Assembly: GCA_030612945.1 (NCBI GenBank)
Contig: JAUWMY010000137.1
Location: forward strand, 1-6,730
DNA from: Desulfobacteraceae bacterium
GTDB taxonomy: Bacteria; Desulfobacterota; DSM-4660; Desulfatiglandales; Desulfatiglandaceae
Direction of reading: 5' to 3'
Length of the DNA: 6,730 nucleotides
The position numbers and the translations under genes were made by a program. Under the pieces are notes generated by a model. The model did no database searches, was not told the DNA's origin, and saw nothing but the letters and a program-made list of their open reading frames with translations. Below, in pieces: positions 6,321 to 6,730 of the stretch. The first letter of the stretch is position 1. Every line of letters starts with the position of its first letter.

Positions 6321-6440
6321 CATTTTTCATTTTTTATATCTCTTCATCAAAGAAATACAAAATATGATGTGAAATACAATAAAACCAATACCTGGTTGCA
6401 AATACCCAATACCACCTGATTGAGCATCGCTCAATCAGGT
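6321..6440 (-). repeat. Element B: truncated inverted copy of element A with perfect 12-bp hairpin
   Basis: Read on the minus strand from 6440, this matches element A positions 25-143 over nearly equal length. It shows the same hairpin, the same phased heptamers (GGTATTG, GGTATTT, GCAACCA, GGTATTG), the shared TTTCAC, and the shared block GATATAAAAAATGAAAAA. The hairpin is 12 bp (6414-6425 with 6429-6440) with a 3-nt loop. Relative to A, one pair is changed from A-T to G-C on both sides, and a T-G closing pair becomes C-G. The right arm and terminal palindrome of A are missing. After 6321 the sequence turns into unrelated CCCCGCCGTAGGCTACA, then GGTTCA repeats. It is therefore either a half-element or a solo unit to which A's right arm was added. 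Confidence 0.72.
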
Positions 6441-6474
6441 TGTAATCTTCCCCTTTTTTTGTTCCACTTTCAAC

Positions 6475-6532
6475 ATGTCTCATGAGACATTTATGTTTCA
6501 TGATCGGAAGTGAGACATTTCGGTAACTTCCG
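6475..6532. repeat. Palindrome plus stem-loop cluster with TGAGACATTT direct repeats
   Basis: A perfect 16-bp palindrome, ATGTCTCATGAGACAT (6475-6490), is followed by an inverted repeat, CGGAAGT (6505-6511) / ACTTCCG (6526-6532), around a 14-nt spacer. TGAGACATTT occurs twice (6483-6492 and 6511-6520). The pattern could be a dyad operator or the remnant end of an insertion sequence. No transposase or regulator is present to decide. Confidence 0.5.
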
Positions 6533-6560
6533 CAGAATTTATCATGCAGATTGGATCACT

Positions 6561-6653
6561 ATGAAGACATTCAAGTTGGCATATAACTATATAATATTAG
6601 TAACAATTCTGATTTCCTGCACTGATATGTCTCCTGTTGCCCTCACCATCTAA
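6561..6653 (+). CDS. Possible small lipoprotein-like peptide (30 codons)
   Basis: An ATG is preceded by a weak GGA (6553-6555, 5 nt spacing) and opens a 30-codon frame. The peptide has a charged start (MKTFK), a hydrophobic stretch (about 11-18, IILVTILI) and a perfect lipobox-like LISC ending at C20, followed by TDMSPVALTI. This would suit a lipoprotein signal peptide with a 10-residue mature part, comparable in size to entericidin-type or lysis peptides. The surrounding DNA is AT-rich, where hydrophobic frames arise easily, there is no clear promoter, and it overlaps an opposite-strand candidate by 4 bases. It may also be the broken 5' end of a longer lipoprotein gene. Confidence 0.25.
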   Translation: MKTFKLAYNYIILVTILISCTDMSPVALTI

Positions 6654-6727
6654 GCAGCCTTTTTCAAAAAATCTTTCTGGTTATAACTCTCAGCAGCTTC
6701 CCATTTATTTAGTGTTATATCAATATG
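6650..6727 (-). pseudogene. Possible 3' end of a gene entering from the right edge
   Basis: Read leftwards from the edge, 25 sense codons end at TAG (6650-6652). The residues (IDITLNKWEAAE..., ending in a lysine-rich QKDFLKKAA) have normal protein composition, and the IDITLNKWE part is reminiscent of the C-terminal IDVxxxRW segment of some DNA methylases. The next codon at the edge (6728-6730) reads TAA, so the frame is either broken or not real. The identity is a resemblance only. Confidence 0.22.
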
Positions 6728-6730
6728 TTA

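Larger units (their letters stand above)
6196..6730. other. Gene-poor, repeat-rich intergenic region upstream of dusB
   Basis: No confident gene is seen in these 535 bases. From left to right the region holds the short dusB leader, a GGTTCA repeat run (6251-6285), about 35 bp of unclassified sequence, element B (6321-6440), a T-rich tract (6454-6461), a palindrome and stem-loop cluster (6475-6532), and two low-confidence coding candidates on opposite strands near the edge. No convincing -35/-10 pair for the dusB operon was found among the repeats. Confidence 0.6.

Noticed and set aside
6414..6461. Element B hairpin plus downstream T-run as a rho-independent terminator
   Set aside because: The T-run begins about 14 nt after the stem, and the same hairpin in element A has no T-run. 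It is better explained as a repeat element.

Overview
The window looks like chromosomal DNA of a Desulfobacterota (delta-proteobacterial) bacterium. This is inferred from a dusB - ispH/ubiA fusion - glycosyltransferase gene order, moderate GC, and intergenic DNA full of 7-nt degenerate repeats, an arrangement I associate with sulfate-reducer-type genomes. No database search was possible.

Layout. (i) Positions 25-199 hold an inverted-repeat element (element A) with a small hairpin at its left end and arms built of 7-nt GGTATTn/GGTACTn units. (ii) A two-gene plus-strand unit follows: a Cys-containing protein of unknown function (217-927, TTG start with a good ribosome binding site) and an MscS-family mechanosensitive channel (936-2015). 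(iii) A short minus-strand PilZ-domain protein (2017-2346) converges on the channel gene with one base between the two stop codons. It has a near-consensus sigma70 promoter. (iv) A 272-bp intergenic stretch carries degenerate GGTTCAA-type repeats. (v) A tightly overlapping minus-strand operon follows, transcribed from right to left: dusB (tRNA dihydrouridine synthase), an IspH-UbiA fusion, and a family 2 glycosyltransferase. Its gene junctions are ATGA and TAATG overlaps. (vi) The right-hand 535 bp is gene-poor. It holds another GGTTCA run, a second copy (element B) of the left half of element A in the opposite orientation, a palindrome cluster, a possible 30-codon lipoprotein-like ORF, and a possible 3' remnant of another gene at the window edge.

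How the genes may work together. The fusion protein couples the last step of the MEP isoprenoid pathway (DMAPP/IPP formation) to a membrane UbiA-like prenyltransferase domain with altered Asp-rich motifs. The translationally coupled GT2 could glycosylate a lipid or polymer product, but nothing in the sequence fixes the substrate. The channel and the PilZ protein suggest osmotic/envelope and c-di-GMP functions in the left half.

The most unusual items are the IspH-UbiA fusion with its non-canonical prenyltransferase motifs, and the element A/B pair. The hairpins of A and B differ by a compensated base-pair change, and their arms are phased at 7 nt.
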